Part shown: positions 11,024 through 21,727 of the stretch, one piece after another | Position numbering within the stretch: position 1 is the stretch's first letter | How the letters are laid out: each line of letters opens with the position of its first letter | Assembly (NCBI RefSeq): GCF_921293095.1 | Contig: NC_060258.1 | Coordinates: 2,604,001 to 2,668,000 of the forward strand | DNA from: Ischnura elegans | Taxonomy: Eukaryota > Arthropoda > Insecta > Odonata > Coenagrionidae | Direction: 5' to 3' | Length of the DNA: 64,000 nt | Position numbers and translations under genes: made by a program | The notes under the pieces: model-generated | What the model was told of the DNA's origin: nothing | The model's database searches: none | Seen by the model: only the letters and a program-made list of their open reading frames with translations

Positions 11024-12728
11024 TTATTTACAATTTGTTTTCCTTTCCTCCACCCTCTGATGCCTCGACTCAGCGTGCCTGAACCAGTCAATTGCCTTCT
11101 CCTTTATGTGCTTATGGCCATATTCCTTTAATGTGGGCTTGCAACGGAAAGCATCTGAAATTAAATTTTAGTAAGGATTTTAGACACAAGTAGTTTTATT
11201 GAACAGTTCCCATTTCGAAATAATTTTATAAGCACAACATACCAATAATACAGGCACACGTTCTGGTGGCACAGAACTGGATTTTTTTAGTGTTCATTTT
11301 GGAATGGCCGAAAAAGGAAAATCTCCGACCAAGGTTATTGGTAAATAGGTGGTATAACATGCCGAAAACACCCTCAGTAATGTTATTCCGACCTTGTCTG
11401 CATAACTCTACAGTCTGAAAAATCAGAGGAATTTTTACAACACAAAAAAACTCACAAATAGCTACTTATAAAAGCCCATCAAACAAATGACACTCAAAAG
11501 TTTTATTTTACCAGAGCTGCGTGGAATGGCTTTTTGAGGAGTTCCACTTACAGGGCATAAAGTTCTTCCATTGTATCCATGGGGAATTTCCAGGTCAATA
11601 ATAAGTCGTTGTCACTTTCATCTGGCATCTGGCAGTTCGACTTAGCTCTTTTCAAAGCCCGAATTTCCTTTAAAATTTCCAGCTGCATCTTCTCAATTCT
11701 CTTTAAATACTGAAGAAGGTCTTCAGAAATAACTATGGGACCAGAAGAAGTTTACATTACTAAAAAATATGTATAATGTACTTTTCATCTTATTATAAAG
11801 GTGAGAAGTAAATTGACTATAATATAATTAAGACAGTAGTTTTTATAGGGCCATTTTTAAATAGATGCACATAACCAATAAGATGTGATGGTCAGCTGAT
11901 GAAATCAGCAGGATTAGTATTGCACTTGCCACCTAGGTCAGAGCCCACAAATTTGGACTTTCTATGAGGCAGAGTTGGCAAATTGCTTCATATGAAATGA
12001 CAAACAAGGGTTTGAGACACGATCTTGGCTGCATATACTTAGTCATTTTCTTGAGCGATTCTATTATCATTACTGTCATTACATGAGATCTTGAAATGAC
12101 CTCAATAATTAAGGCGTAAGCAGTTAATTTTCCCACAAAATCCACCTGATAAATTTAAGGCTGGAGAGTGGTTTCTTTACTTTAGAGAAATAAAAGTTTA
12201 GTCCAAATGTTAATGAAATAAGCAAGCACAACAATAATTGAATGTCATTCAAAGAAAACAGAAATTATCTCATGATATTTTTTAGAACAGCCAATCTTGA
12301 AAATCATAGGAATGGTAATAAAAATAATCGAATGCTAGGGTTGTATTGAAAGGGAGAGTACTAACTTTGAATACAACCCAAGAGACTAGAGAGCATAATT
12401 CAATTCTGGGCGCTGGACAGCACAAAATAACAAAAGTAATGTCCTTGCAAGAATTTCAACAAAATGCAAGGATGGATTGCTGATAGCTCTCAAGGAAAAT
12501 ACCTAAGCTACTGACATATGTTGGTCTCATTGAAGTATTTAATTAATAGAAATTTGAAAACTTTACTTACAGCTTAGAGCCAAATGAATGTGTGTCTGTC
12601 CAAACTTTATGTTCCCTTTAAGGCCTTCCAATAAATAATATTTTGCAATATCATCTAAGAATGATGCTATCAACCCACGCCTTGTTGCATCTGGTGGAGT
12701 AGAACCCCCAACTCTTCAAAAAATCAAT
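11024..12728 (-). pseudogene. Spliced DUF4806-type gene of CMC element 2 (partial)
   Basis: Exons on the minus strand, in transcription order: 12571-12728 (GGSTPPDATRRGL, FLDDIAKYYLLEG), 11552-11732 (SEDLLQYLKRIEKMQLEIL, a short coiled coil, then KFPMDTMEELYAL), 11243-11414 (RQGRNNITEGVFGMLYHLFT, TCACIIG) and 11024-11154 (DAFRCKPTLKEYGHKHIKEK, AIDWFRHAE). Splice sites are GT-AG (GTAAGT, GTAAGT, GTATGT) and the last two exons join in phase. The last three exons match the DUF4806 gene at 21728-24973, including an identical 172-bp exon length. The first listed exon looks like a second DUF4806 module, out of the usual order, and may derive from another gene copy. N-terminal exons seen in the sister element were not found, so the gene is incomplete. 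Confidence 0.65.
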
Positions 12729-12812
12729 CTGAAATAAAAATTATTATATTAGGGATAATTCATTGAACCAAAGGCTATACACATCCACTATGACAATTTT
12801 ACATGAAGAATA

Positions 12813-13340
12813 CTGGGTGTCCCATTTATCTTGATCACCCGAAATAACTTTTTGTCCAGATGGAAATTCAAAAATGTGTCAAGCAAATGTTCATTAGCCG
12901 TCAGGGGGACATTAATTAGCATGATTGACTTCCTTGTAGCTTTATTATTTACAAAGATATGAAAAGCGGTATGTCTTTTTAAAATGGCACCCTATATTTT
13001 TTATGTGGCAGTTCATTTCCTCTCCTAAAGACTTATTCAAAAATGTGGCAGTGGACCATTAACATAAACACAGAGTTATGAAAAATGTCTGACTCAATAG
13101 CACTTAGTGCAGGTAGGCGGGTATTGGAACTACTCCACCAGTCATTCATAAAAAATATAGGGTGTCATTTAAAAAAGACATACCACTCTTCAAATCTTTG
13201 TAGAAACAAAGATACAAGGAAGGCAGTCATGCTGATTAATGTCCCCCTGAGGGCTTATGAACATTTGCTTGACACATTTTTGAACTTCCATCTGAACACA
13301 AAGTTATTTCGGGTGGTCAAGATAAATGGGATACCCTGCA
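12813..13340. mobile_element. Foldback MITE with GGGTGTCCC ends (Tc1/mariner-like)
   Basis: The left arm 12815-13004 begins GGGTGTCCCATTTATCTTGA. The right arm 13147-13336 is its inverted copy with scattered mismatches, ending GGGATACCC. TA dinucleotides at 12811-12812 and 13341-13342 fit a TA target duplication, and the CTGGGTGTCCC-type end is typical of Tc1/mariner-derived MITEs. The 122-codon ORF spanning the right arm is a by-product of the inverted repeat and is not treated as a gene. It lies inside CMC element 2, so it inserted later. Confidence 0.75.
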
Positions 13341-14369
13341 TAATTGGAATCAAGATCAAACAGTCTGCTTGCTTAGAAGAAAACAATATTAGGGAGCCAA
13401 CACATCTCAAAGTCTTTGATCACTCTATTGAAAAGTGCTTCAAGCAAACATAAAGGAAGATGAATCTAAACCATTTCCTATACTGGGCTGGGTATTAATA
13501 ATAATACCACAGATAAACTGATATTCACTTTATCATTATGGCCCAATGGTTTTATCCCTGAGTAATGTGCACAAATAGACTTGCCTCCAACAAATCAAAT
13601 CCCATTACTTATCCCCTCTTTAACAATATCACAGTGACATCTTTAACTACAAAAAATTATAAAAAATGAGACACAAAATTGATTGAAATGTTTTCTTTTA
13701 ATAACAATTACCTGATTGGAACTTTGATCCAAAACTTTTTACATCATCATGAAGATGTTTTTGACATGAAGCTACACTTAAACCCACTACACCTAAGTGA
13801 AAAATAAACACTATAAAAAATGTAAATAACTTTAAATGACTCAATAAATAGTAAAGCCGAGAAGTTTTTCTTCATAATCCTCCCACACTACGGTGATGCA
13901 ATGCGTCAAGCATTAAAATAAATTTAAGTTTATGCATATGCAATGTTTTTCAATCCACAGAAGATGGATTGACTGAGCTGTCTCAGGAAGTGTGAGAAGG
14001 TTGAAAATATTATTATATATGCTTCATTTAAAATAAAAAATGTTGCAATAAGCAACACTTCTACTTACCCAGATTCTGATGAAGGAAGCAAAAGTAGAAC
14101 TTCAGCGGTTGATAAACTTTTGTTGGAGAAGTTTCGCAAACATAACACTACAAAATTACGTAGTAACAGTATATGATTGCCTAGGTGCTGGTGAAACAAG
14201 TAAAAGAAGAACTTAAGAGGCTGATATGCTTCGGCAGGATCAATTCCGCTCACGAAGAACACAACTTAGTTCACGTAACATTATTAATGTGCACATGAAT
14301 ACAACAACGGCCATGGCCGTTGGATTCGGTTGGATTTGAAAGTGGTAATGCGCATGCGCATATTTGTTT

Positions 14370-14445
14370 TTCTCTCGATGGAAATCGACTATTGGTGGAA
14401 TCGACCATCGATGGTATCCACAATCGATAGCTCGACATCGCGGGC
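14370..14445 (-). promoter_or_regulatory. ATCGAT cluster, possible promoter of CMC element 2
   Basis: TCTCGATGG, AATCGAC, CATCGATGG, AATCGATAG and GACATCG occur within about 75 bp. The cluster lies upstream of the minus-strand DUF4806 exons. A matching ATCGAT-rich segment sits just upstream of the transposase in the sister element. Promoter function is inferred. Confidence 0.3.
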
Positions 14446-15405
14446 GGGAGTCTAAATCTTGGTAGGCGAAAAATTAAGTTTCGCCTTATGACTTGAGGAA
14501 TAAATCCCACTGGGAAATATATCTTTTTTGTATCATCGCCTTAGTAGATTAAAAAGCACGAGTGAAATCACATTTCGAAGACATTCTTCTTTATGAAACG
14601 AGGAAAACTTATCATGGCAGGATTTTTTTTACATCTTAAGGGAATTGATTAATTTTTTAATTAATCTGCATTTCGTAGCACCCCAGGTGGACGGCGTTCT
14701 TGGGTGTTCCGAAAAGAAATGATGAAACACACTGTAACAACTGTGACTCAGTTATTACATACACAAAAGCCTACTGTCAAAATATATACCGCGAATATCC
14801 CACAATGGTTCGCAATGTCTCTGGGACGAAATAGGAATATAAGGGATCAAAATAGGATATTCCAGGAATATCCTCTGCTGTGTGGGTACCTATTCTTTTA
14901 TCTCAATATTTTCATATTTTAATGAATGAGGGAAAATTGTTGTAAGGACGTTGCAAAGCAACCTGTCTGCAACGTTGCAAAGAGACCTAAGTAGCTCTGC
15001 AACCTCGTGCAACCTGTCTGCAACGTTGCCAGGACGTTGCCAAGAGACCTCAACAGCCCTGCAACCTCTGCAACCTCGTGCAACCTGACTGCAACGTTGC
15101 TGCAACTCATTGTGTTTACTGGGACGTCTGTATTTCGCGTGCATTTACAAATTAACATAAATAGCCGCCATATTTACTACCCTTGCTCACATCAACCAGT
15201 ATATGATTTATTTTAAAGCTTTCTGGGTATAAATTCGAATGGATGAATGATTATTAAAATAGGGAAATCTGGCGTTTGCTGTGAACATATTATTTCTGGA
15301 AAAAATGTTTATGAACATTTCGCAAGACGCCACGAAAATCTACCTCCCAAGTATTACAGGAAATATACCTAATGTATATTTTGTGTATTTTTGACCACAT
15401 TTACA

Positions 15406-15597
15406 AATGTATTTCCTCTGTATTCATACATATGTAAAAGTGGTACGTGTTACACGATAAATACATTTGTATTTTTGTGTATTTTTGACCACATTTACAT
15501 AAGTATCCAAATTTCAAAAATACACAAAAAATACAAATGTATTTATCGTGTAACAAGTGCCACTTTTACATATGCATTAATACAAAGGAAATACATT
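15406..15597. repeat. Foldback hairpin, about 83-bp arms
   Basis: The left arm 15406-15488 (AATGTATTTCC ... ACACGATAAATACATTTGTA ...) is inverted at 15515-15597 with a few mismatches. The loop is about 26 bp. The word TGTGTATTTTTGACCACATT also occurs as a direct repeat at about 15382 and 15475. Small foldback element or MITE. Confidence 0.8.
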
Positions 15598-15689
15598 CAA
15601 TAATACATATGTACTACAGATGTAATACATAACAAAAATATATATGTATGTGACCCATGAAAATACAATATATATATATACATATGTAT

Positions 15690-16156
15690 ATCCAAATGTG
15701 TGTTGTTGGGGTGCCTCCACTTCCGGTGTAGCTTCGTTCAGTAGGACATCAGAATCATCGAAGGTGCTAGTAGCTTGAGCTTTAGGAATAGAAATAACAT
15801 CAGTATGCTTCACCTGGCGAATTGCTGATGGTAAATTCAGTTTTTTCAACACACAGTGTCGGTTTCGCAAAAATAGCCATTCGTTAAATAGCAAGTGGGT
15901 TCAACTCAATTTTTTTCAACGGATGATGAAAATGATGATCTGATTTTCTGTACTGATATTGAAGGACTGACGAGGAAATTAGCCGTTAAGAATGATCCAG
16001 ACCAATGGAGGCTATTCATCGACTTGTCGAAGACAAGTTTAATGGTTGTGTTTTACTGAACAGCGGCCACGATTTACCTTTGGTTCCTATTGGATATGCC
16101 ACTGTTAAACCATTGGTACTGCGAAATTTAGGGAACGATTTCACCAGATTAGCCAT
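15690..16156. other. Decayed coding-like sequence interrupted by the hAT element
   Basis: Plus-strand frames near 15920-16110 read ENDDLIF, then NDPDQWRLFIDLSKTSL and (another frame) GCVLLNSGHDLPLVPIG. This resembles, from memory, a WRLFIDSSK...VLLxNGxxxPSxPIG motif in arthropod proteins of probable transposon origin. Frameshifts and stops separate the pieces. The sequence continues beyond the hAT insertion at 18704. I treat it as an old relic; the family is uncertain. Confidence 0.35.
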
Positions 16157-18695
16157 TAGGGTGGTGCGAAAAAACTCAAGTTCCAAATTTCGTGTCGTAA
16201 TAGTGCGGAAAAGTTGCGATACGTTAGTACAAGAAAAACAAAAAAGGAATTATTAAAATCGGACGTCATCTTCCGATCCCGCAAAGCACCTGAAAAAATG
16301 ACAAAAATGAAAAAATTGTTTTTTTCGTTGTAAAAAAATTAAATAAAATTTATATCTTTTAACGCTGTATCAAAAAATGATTAAAAATAGCATAGGTTAT
16401 TATTTATATATGCATATTTATGGCTTTTAACTGTTATTACCGATCACACAAGATCATTAAAAATGTATAAATTTTGCAATTTCGCCTATTTTTCAGAGTT
16501 TTGTAATAATTACTTGAGGATAATTTTTGGGAAGTTTTATTAGCTCTTTAGATCAAAAATGACAATAAAACTGACCACTAGAATTAAAAGGCAAAATTGC
16601 AATTTAAAAAGGCAGCATGTTAACCCTATTGAAACCGAAAGTGAAGATGTTGAGGTTTTAAATGACGCAACGCTAAGTTCATCAATCAAGTAGAAATTTG
16701 TTGACTAGGAAGAATACATGCCTAGTAAATCCAAAAAAATATAAATCACCATGGTAAATGAGGGAAAAATTCCAAAGTACAGCTTTTCATTGTGATCAAT
16801 ACAGGTCTCACCGTACAGCTGCTGCTGTAGCATCAAGTGTACTTGTAGACATTGGGGTTATAACTGAAGAATATACTTCTAAGTTCATAGACCTATGTAG
16901 AATTAAAAGGGAAAAGAAAAATATAATAAGCGATTTTGAGCAAATCCATCTTGATTTAGGTGAGTTACACGGTTATACTTTGACGGAAGGGTAGACAATA
17001 CCAAAGTAATAGAAATGATTGAAGCGAAGGAGTAATGTCGGACAGTTATAGCGGAACACCATTCTCTAATAAAAGAACCGCCTTTTGTGTATTTGAGTTA
17101 TGTTTCTCCAAGCTCCGGGTCTTTTAAAGATATTGTGGTCTCCATACTATCTTATCTCTCTGATCAAGGAGTATCATTAGAGTTCTTAGAGTTAGTTTGC
17201 TGTGATGGCACGAACATCAATATTAGATGGAAAGGTGCACTATTAGAAAGCTCGTAAAACACCAATGACACCCGCTGCAGTGGGCAGTTGGGTTACTTCA
17301 TTTCATTGAATTACTTTTGTCGTATTTTTCAGTATTTAGATTGTGAAATAAGTGGCCAAGAGTCATTTATTGGGCCAATTGGACTAATATGAATGGTTAT
17401 GGAAAGCTTCAAAACTGCATTTACAAACAATTGAATGTGAAATTCTATAAGTTGATAGATAAATTTTGAGCAAGGACCAAAGATACCTTATTGACATTAG
17501 TCAAGCAATCACAAGTGGCGACTTTCCAAATGACTTAGCAAACCGGGATACTGGACCATTTTCACATGCTAGATGGCTCGTCAGAACAGAGCAAAGGAAA
17601 CCTCTCGATACATACCTGGATATTAAAAGAAAGTAGTTTTCCCTTATAATGAACGGAACTCTAACTTTGATCACGAAGAGAATGTATTGATGGTGATGGC
17701 TTTTTTTTATTACAGATGGCACATTAGAGAGCTACGGCTAAAAAGAGTATTTAAAGCCAGACAGACTTAACCAAAAGGAAAACCTATCGTAAACTTCATT
17801 ACTCCTACCATGAACTTCGAAATAACTGACCATATAGAATTGATTGACTGGAATGTAGTCAAACTATCTACTCCACCTCTTCCTATGAGAATAATTACTA
17901 ATGAAGAAATAGCTTCCTTCATTGAATCTGGCGATAAACAAGATTGGGATATTATAACTTCCCATATCACACACAAGCAATGGAGCCGTGTGTGAAATTG
18001 GTAACGGAGGCATCCCTTAAGCTTTATGGCTATCGATCCAGAGATGGATTTATTAGGGCTAATTCAAATCAAGGTCCATTATGCCAGACTTTACCACTAA
18101 ATCGCAGTACAAAGTAGTTTTCAAAAGTTAAAATTTAAAAGAAGGACAAAAAATTTAAATATTGTAGAAGCAGTAACCCTCATTGGTTGATGGATGGAGG
18201 GTGTGGGTAGAACTCGGAAGTGCAGCCTCCTCTTCGCGGTGAGTTCAGGGTTGTTTAAATATTATTTGATCATACATAAACAAAGGAAGAGCTGCATAAT
18301 CAAACATGTATTTTAGACTAAAATATTACCTTAAGTTATTATGACACAACTCTGAAAAACCGGCTAAATTGCAAAATTTATACATTTTTAATGATCTTGT
18401 GCGATCGGTAATAACAGTTAAAAGCCATAAATATGCATATATAAATAATAACCTATGCTATTTTTAATCATTTTTTGCTACAGCATTAAAATATATTAAT
18501 TTAATTTAATTTTTTTACAACGAAAAAAAAAAACAATTTTTTTCATTTTTGTCATTTTTCAGGTGCTTTGCGGGATCGGAAGATGACGTCCGATTTTAAT
18601 AATTCTTTTTTTGTTTTTCTTGTACTAACGTATCGCAACTTCTCCGCACTATTACGACACGAAATTTGGAACTTGAGTTTTTTCGCACCACCCTA
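16157..18695 (+). mobile_element. hAT-type DNA transposon with long terminal inverted repeats
   Basis: Both ends read TAGGGTGGTGCGAAAAAACT inward. The inverted repeats run about 370 bp (16157-16527 and 18326-18695) with scattered differences. The 8-bp target duplication TTAGCCAT is perfect at 16149-16156 and 18696-18703. An 8-bp duplication is the rule for hAT (and P) elements. The interior carries a decayed transposase. Element length is 2539 bp. A related solo end is found at 59539. Confidence 0.9.
16561..18125 (+). pseudogene. Decayed transposase of the hAT-type element
   Basis: Fragments in all three plus frames keep the order of a transposase family I recall from arthropods. These are HRTAAAVASSVLVDIGVI (about 16810), LEFLELVCCDGTNINIRWKG (17180-17240, normally CDGTxxNxGWxGG), GQESFIGPIG (about 17355), WHIRELRLKRVFKARQ (about 17720), LIDWNVVKLSTPPL (about 17840) and VKLVTEASLKLYGYRSRDGF (about 17995). 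Many stops and frameshifts separate them, so no enzyme can be made. The internal terminal repeats and 8-bp duplication support hAT. The exact clade needs a database search. Confidence 0.75.
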
Positions 18696-18703
18696 TTAGC
18701 CAT

Positions 18704-18830
18704 TCACAAAGACGTCTATGACAACCACTGCAACAGAATTTAGGGGCCCACGATTTGTCTTGGTCACCAGTTTTACACCCGAAATAAAGTTCATGAGATT
18801 TCCGCACAAGAAGGTGACTATGTAGATATG
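18704..18830. other. Continuation of the relic split by the hAT element
   Basis: If the hAT element and one TTAGCCAT are removed, this sequence joins 15690-16156. No continuous frame is recovered across the join, so the host relic was already decayed at insertion or decayed later. Confidence 0.35.
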
Positions 18831-18834
18831 TGAC

Positions 18835-19020
18835 TATAATGTAGATATGTCAGGCGAACGAGTTACCAACAACAAGTAACATACATTCTATTACTGCCGT
18901 TATAATCTCTTATTGATTGTGGAAAAAAAGATATTCTGAATCTGTCTGCTCTACAATCTATCACTCTTATTTTATTTATATGGTCTGATCATCCATAGTA
19001 TGTTGGCGTTAGTCGAATCG
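18835..19020 (-). mobile_element. Jockey-like LINE 3' fragment
   Basis: Read on the minus strand, the frames contain SRQIQNIFF and related words that match the fragment at 48600-48720 (NRQIQNFF). The block TTATAATCTCTTATTGATTG also matches 49320-49340. There are stops in every frame. It is a short, old C-terminal/3' UTR remnant of a non-LTR element. Confidence 0.55.
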
Positions 19021-19054
19021 GTTCAGTGTGAAATTGAACTTTTAAATAGTTAAA

Positions 19055-19130
19055 CGGCCTTGAAGATGGGAAACAAGGCGTCGCTCGAAACGTCGGCTCA
19101 TATCAAAGAATTTTCCTGGCTGAGAACCCG
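19055..19130 (+). repeat. Possible Penelope-like element end
   Basis: The words CTTGAAGATGG and CTCGAAACGTCGGC followed by GGCTGAGAACCCG resemble a motif (GAAGATG...GAAACGTCGG) common in Penelope-like retroelement termini, which carry hammerhead-ribozyme-like cores. There is no reverse transcriptase nearby. The assignment is from memory and weak. Confidence 0.25.
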
Positions 19131-19182
19131 ATAAATATTCATCAATTGTATTCACCAGGAGAAATTAAAATCGTTTATGGCG

Positions 19183-19848
19183 TAGAGTAGTTTCCTATTA
19201 TTTTTATTGCCTAAATCGAAAAATTATTACCCCTGGAGTATTTATCTCATGCTTTCAAGTTTTTAAATGACGATAACTTTTTTCGTGACGTGTTGTAAAA
19301 GTGAAAAATTTCAAGCGCGCGAAAACGCGACGGCTAAATATGAATGCTGGGAAAAGCCCGTGTCACTTCTGGCTCCTGCTGTGTGAGACCACCTGGGTGC
19401 GAGGCCATGAACGCCACTACGATGCAGGCTGCTTGCTGCCAAGCAAAGCGGTAGCGTAGAGTACCTAGCTAGCAGGTAGCGCTTGGATTAAATAAGGATT
19501 ATTAATACCCTATCAAACGAAGAAATCTTTCTGACCTTAAGCAATTTTAATAGGTGATTATTAAGAGATGTTTCCGTGAGCTCTATTCCTCGTGCATGCA
19601 TTGGTAATTCAGACGATGTAAAACTCCCAACTACTCGTATAGAAACTAGGTCCCTGTGACGTCACGTTGAGTGGCATCGCGTGGGCGCCAATCCGGCCTT
19701 TTTCAAATGAGGTTAAAACTGACCATTAATATTTGTCTAAACTTGGATATCTGCAATCAAATAATTTGTATATTATGCATACACTAATGGAGAGTAACAA
19801 AACGCAATCAATGACTTTCGTTTTCTTTGATGAAGGAAACTACCCTAT
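19183..19848 (+). mobile_element. MITE copy B (TAGGGTGGTTTCC family)
   Basis: Collinear with 489-1104. The left end is TAGAGTAGTTTCC (one change from consensus) and the right end is GGAAACTACCCTA. Internal blocks GAAAACGCGACGGC, GGTCCCTGTGACGTCAC and CAATCCGGCC match copies A and C. It has about 60 extra bp near 19380-19430 relative to A. No coding capacity. Confidence 0.75.
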
Positions 19849-20075
19849 TGTAATTTTTTATCATAAGATGGCATTGTCCACTGTGCGTGTATAATCAGTT
19901 TTAACAGAATTTTCTGAAACTTGGAATGTGGCTTGTCAATACGATAAAAGGAAAGATAGCTCAAGATAACTCACCACCCCCCCTTGAGTTTTTTCTATAA
20001 CTGCTAATGCTTCCCTTCCCTCTGCATTACGATGTAAATATCTGAGAGCAACACGGTGTCCTTTTTATATAGCCA

Positions 20076-20880
20076 CCCTGTCGATTTCTGAAACAACAAT
20101 GCCTGTTCGCTGTCCTTTTGAAGTCTGTTGATAGCCTGTTGGAGATTAGTGAACAGAGTATAAACAGCCAACGAACAATCTCGGGTCACTGACAAGTAGG
20201 AACAACTTACGAACAGCCTACCAACAGTTTGTACTCTGTTTGCAGCTTGTTCCTTAACAGGCAGGCAACAAGCATTTCGGGAACAATAGTGAACAAGCTT
20301 TTAACAGGCAGGGGCCGGTTGGTAGTATGTTTCACCGAACAGGGAATGAACAGACAACAGTGAACAAACACTAAACACCCTATCGATTTACGTAAAAATG
20401 ATGCCTGTTCGCTGTCAGTTTGGAACCTTTTGGAGTTTTTGAGAACAGATTATGAACAACGTACGAACAATTGTTTTAAGTTTCGGAATTTGGACAACAA
20501 TTTGGATTTATCCGAATTTAATTGAGTACAAGGAAGTTTGCTTGAATCCAAAGAAAATATCATCTACTTAAACAGTAATTATATACGGTTGAATTCATTA
20601 TCACGATTACCATCAACCACGGATGACGGTTATTGAAGTGAGCACGGAAATTATATTAGCTATCTGCTCGGCTTACGCACGTTAAATACTTTACTTCGCC
20701 AATTACAGGCAGGGGCCGTATGTTTCAGCCAAAGAGTATGTACTCGGTGGTTTCAGCGGACTGGGAACGAACAGACAACAGTGAACGGACAGTCAACAGG
20801 CAGGGGCCGGTTCATAGTCCGTTTCACTGTACAGGGTACGAACAGAAAACAGTGAACAGCTAGTGAACAGGTTCAAACAG
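20076..20880 (+). repeat. Subterminal CTGTTC/GAACAG repeat array, left side of outer element
   Basis: Some 800 bp contain many copies of CTGTTC, GAACAG, GTGAACA and CAGGCAGGGGCCG. A second copy of the terminus (CCCTATCGATTTACGTAAAA) lies at 20378, and GCCTGTTCGCTGTC is repeated at about 20101 and 20404. The GAACAG array recurs at 28395-28810 on the right side. Such arrays are the expected binding platform for CACTA-type transposition proteins. Confidence 0.75.
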
Positions 20881-21490
20881 GTTCTCAACAAGGACGGAAA
20901 GATAGCGTGGTGCTGCTACCTACCTAAAGAAGATAGCAAACGCAAGCAATGACGCCAATAACCCAAATACCGTTATCCGGACAGTTTACGAGCACATGGT
21001 CGACTGTGTTGTGGTGAAGTTGTTGGTTGAGGAGAAAACAGTTATTTATTTGCGTATTATTTAACATGTGCTAAATGCCCGCAGTGACGAATTAAGTAAT
21101 TCGTGCATCCATTCAGTGATAGTGAAAGTCGTGAAGTGATATTTGTTCTTGAGTGTGGTTATTTAATAATTTATTGTGTCTCTTAAGTTTTTGAGCAAGT
21201 ACTGAGATTTGTATTATGCGTATGTGCGTTACGTCGCCAATAAGAACCAACAAACATTGTCAGAGGACTGTCTTTCTTGTAGGTTTGTTTGTGAGAAGTG
21301 AAATCATCGTGTTCATAAATATTCTTTAAAGGCGTGTTTCTCTTTTAAATCACACGTATTATATTGACATAGTGCAGAATCCGAGTTGTATTAATTTAAG
21401 GAAGTACATATTTCTTTGATGAAGGCATGTGAAATATTTGTTGATGTAGTGTTTGTTCTGTTAATGATGACAAAGCTTGCTTTTCTGCAA
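20880..21490 (+). other. Interior of outer element, possible leader region
   Basis: No ORF with a known domain is present. The stretch is not repetitive and ends at the insertion point of the inner element. It may be the 5' leader or first intron of a lost gene of the outer element. Confidence 0.3.
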
Positions 21491-21727
21491 CTACCCTATA
21501 AACCAAAAGTGTTGTGAAAACGTTGCAAAAACGTTATGCTGCAACCAATATGGAGTTGCTGCAACGTAATCGCAACGTTGCAAAACCTGTCAAAAGTCCT
21601 CTCAACAACGTTTTTGCAACGTAATGACAACGTATTTGCAACCTCTCGTGAGACAAATTTGCAACATTTACGCAACCCTTTAAAATAATACTCAAAATAT
21701 GCCTTAAAAGAAAAAAAATTTATTTAA

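Larger units (their letters stand above)
10656..15123 (-). mobile_element. CMC-type element 2 (CCC[T/A]GTAAAC family), non-autonomous
   Basis: The left end reads CCCTGTAAACCATAATGGTT and the right end, reversed, CCCAGTAAACACAATGAGTT. Both then run into subterminal GCAACGTTGC-type repeats. An AC dinucleotide flanks both ends (10654-10655 and 15124-15125), a 2-bp target duplication. The same ends bound the element at 21494-28264, so they are one family. It has exons of a DUF4806 gene on the minus strand but no transposase ORF, so movement would need enzyme from a related copy. It also hosts a foldback element (12813-13340). Confidence 0.82.

Noticed and set aside
13085-13453. A 122-codon ORF as a gene
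   Set aside because: Most of it is the right arm of a foldback MITE, so the open frame has no independent support.
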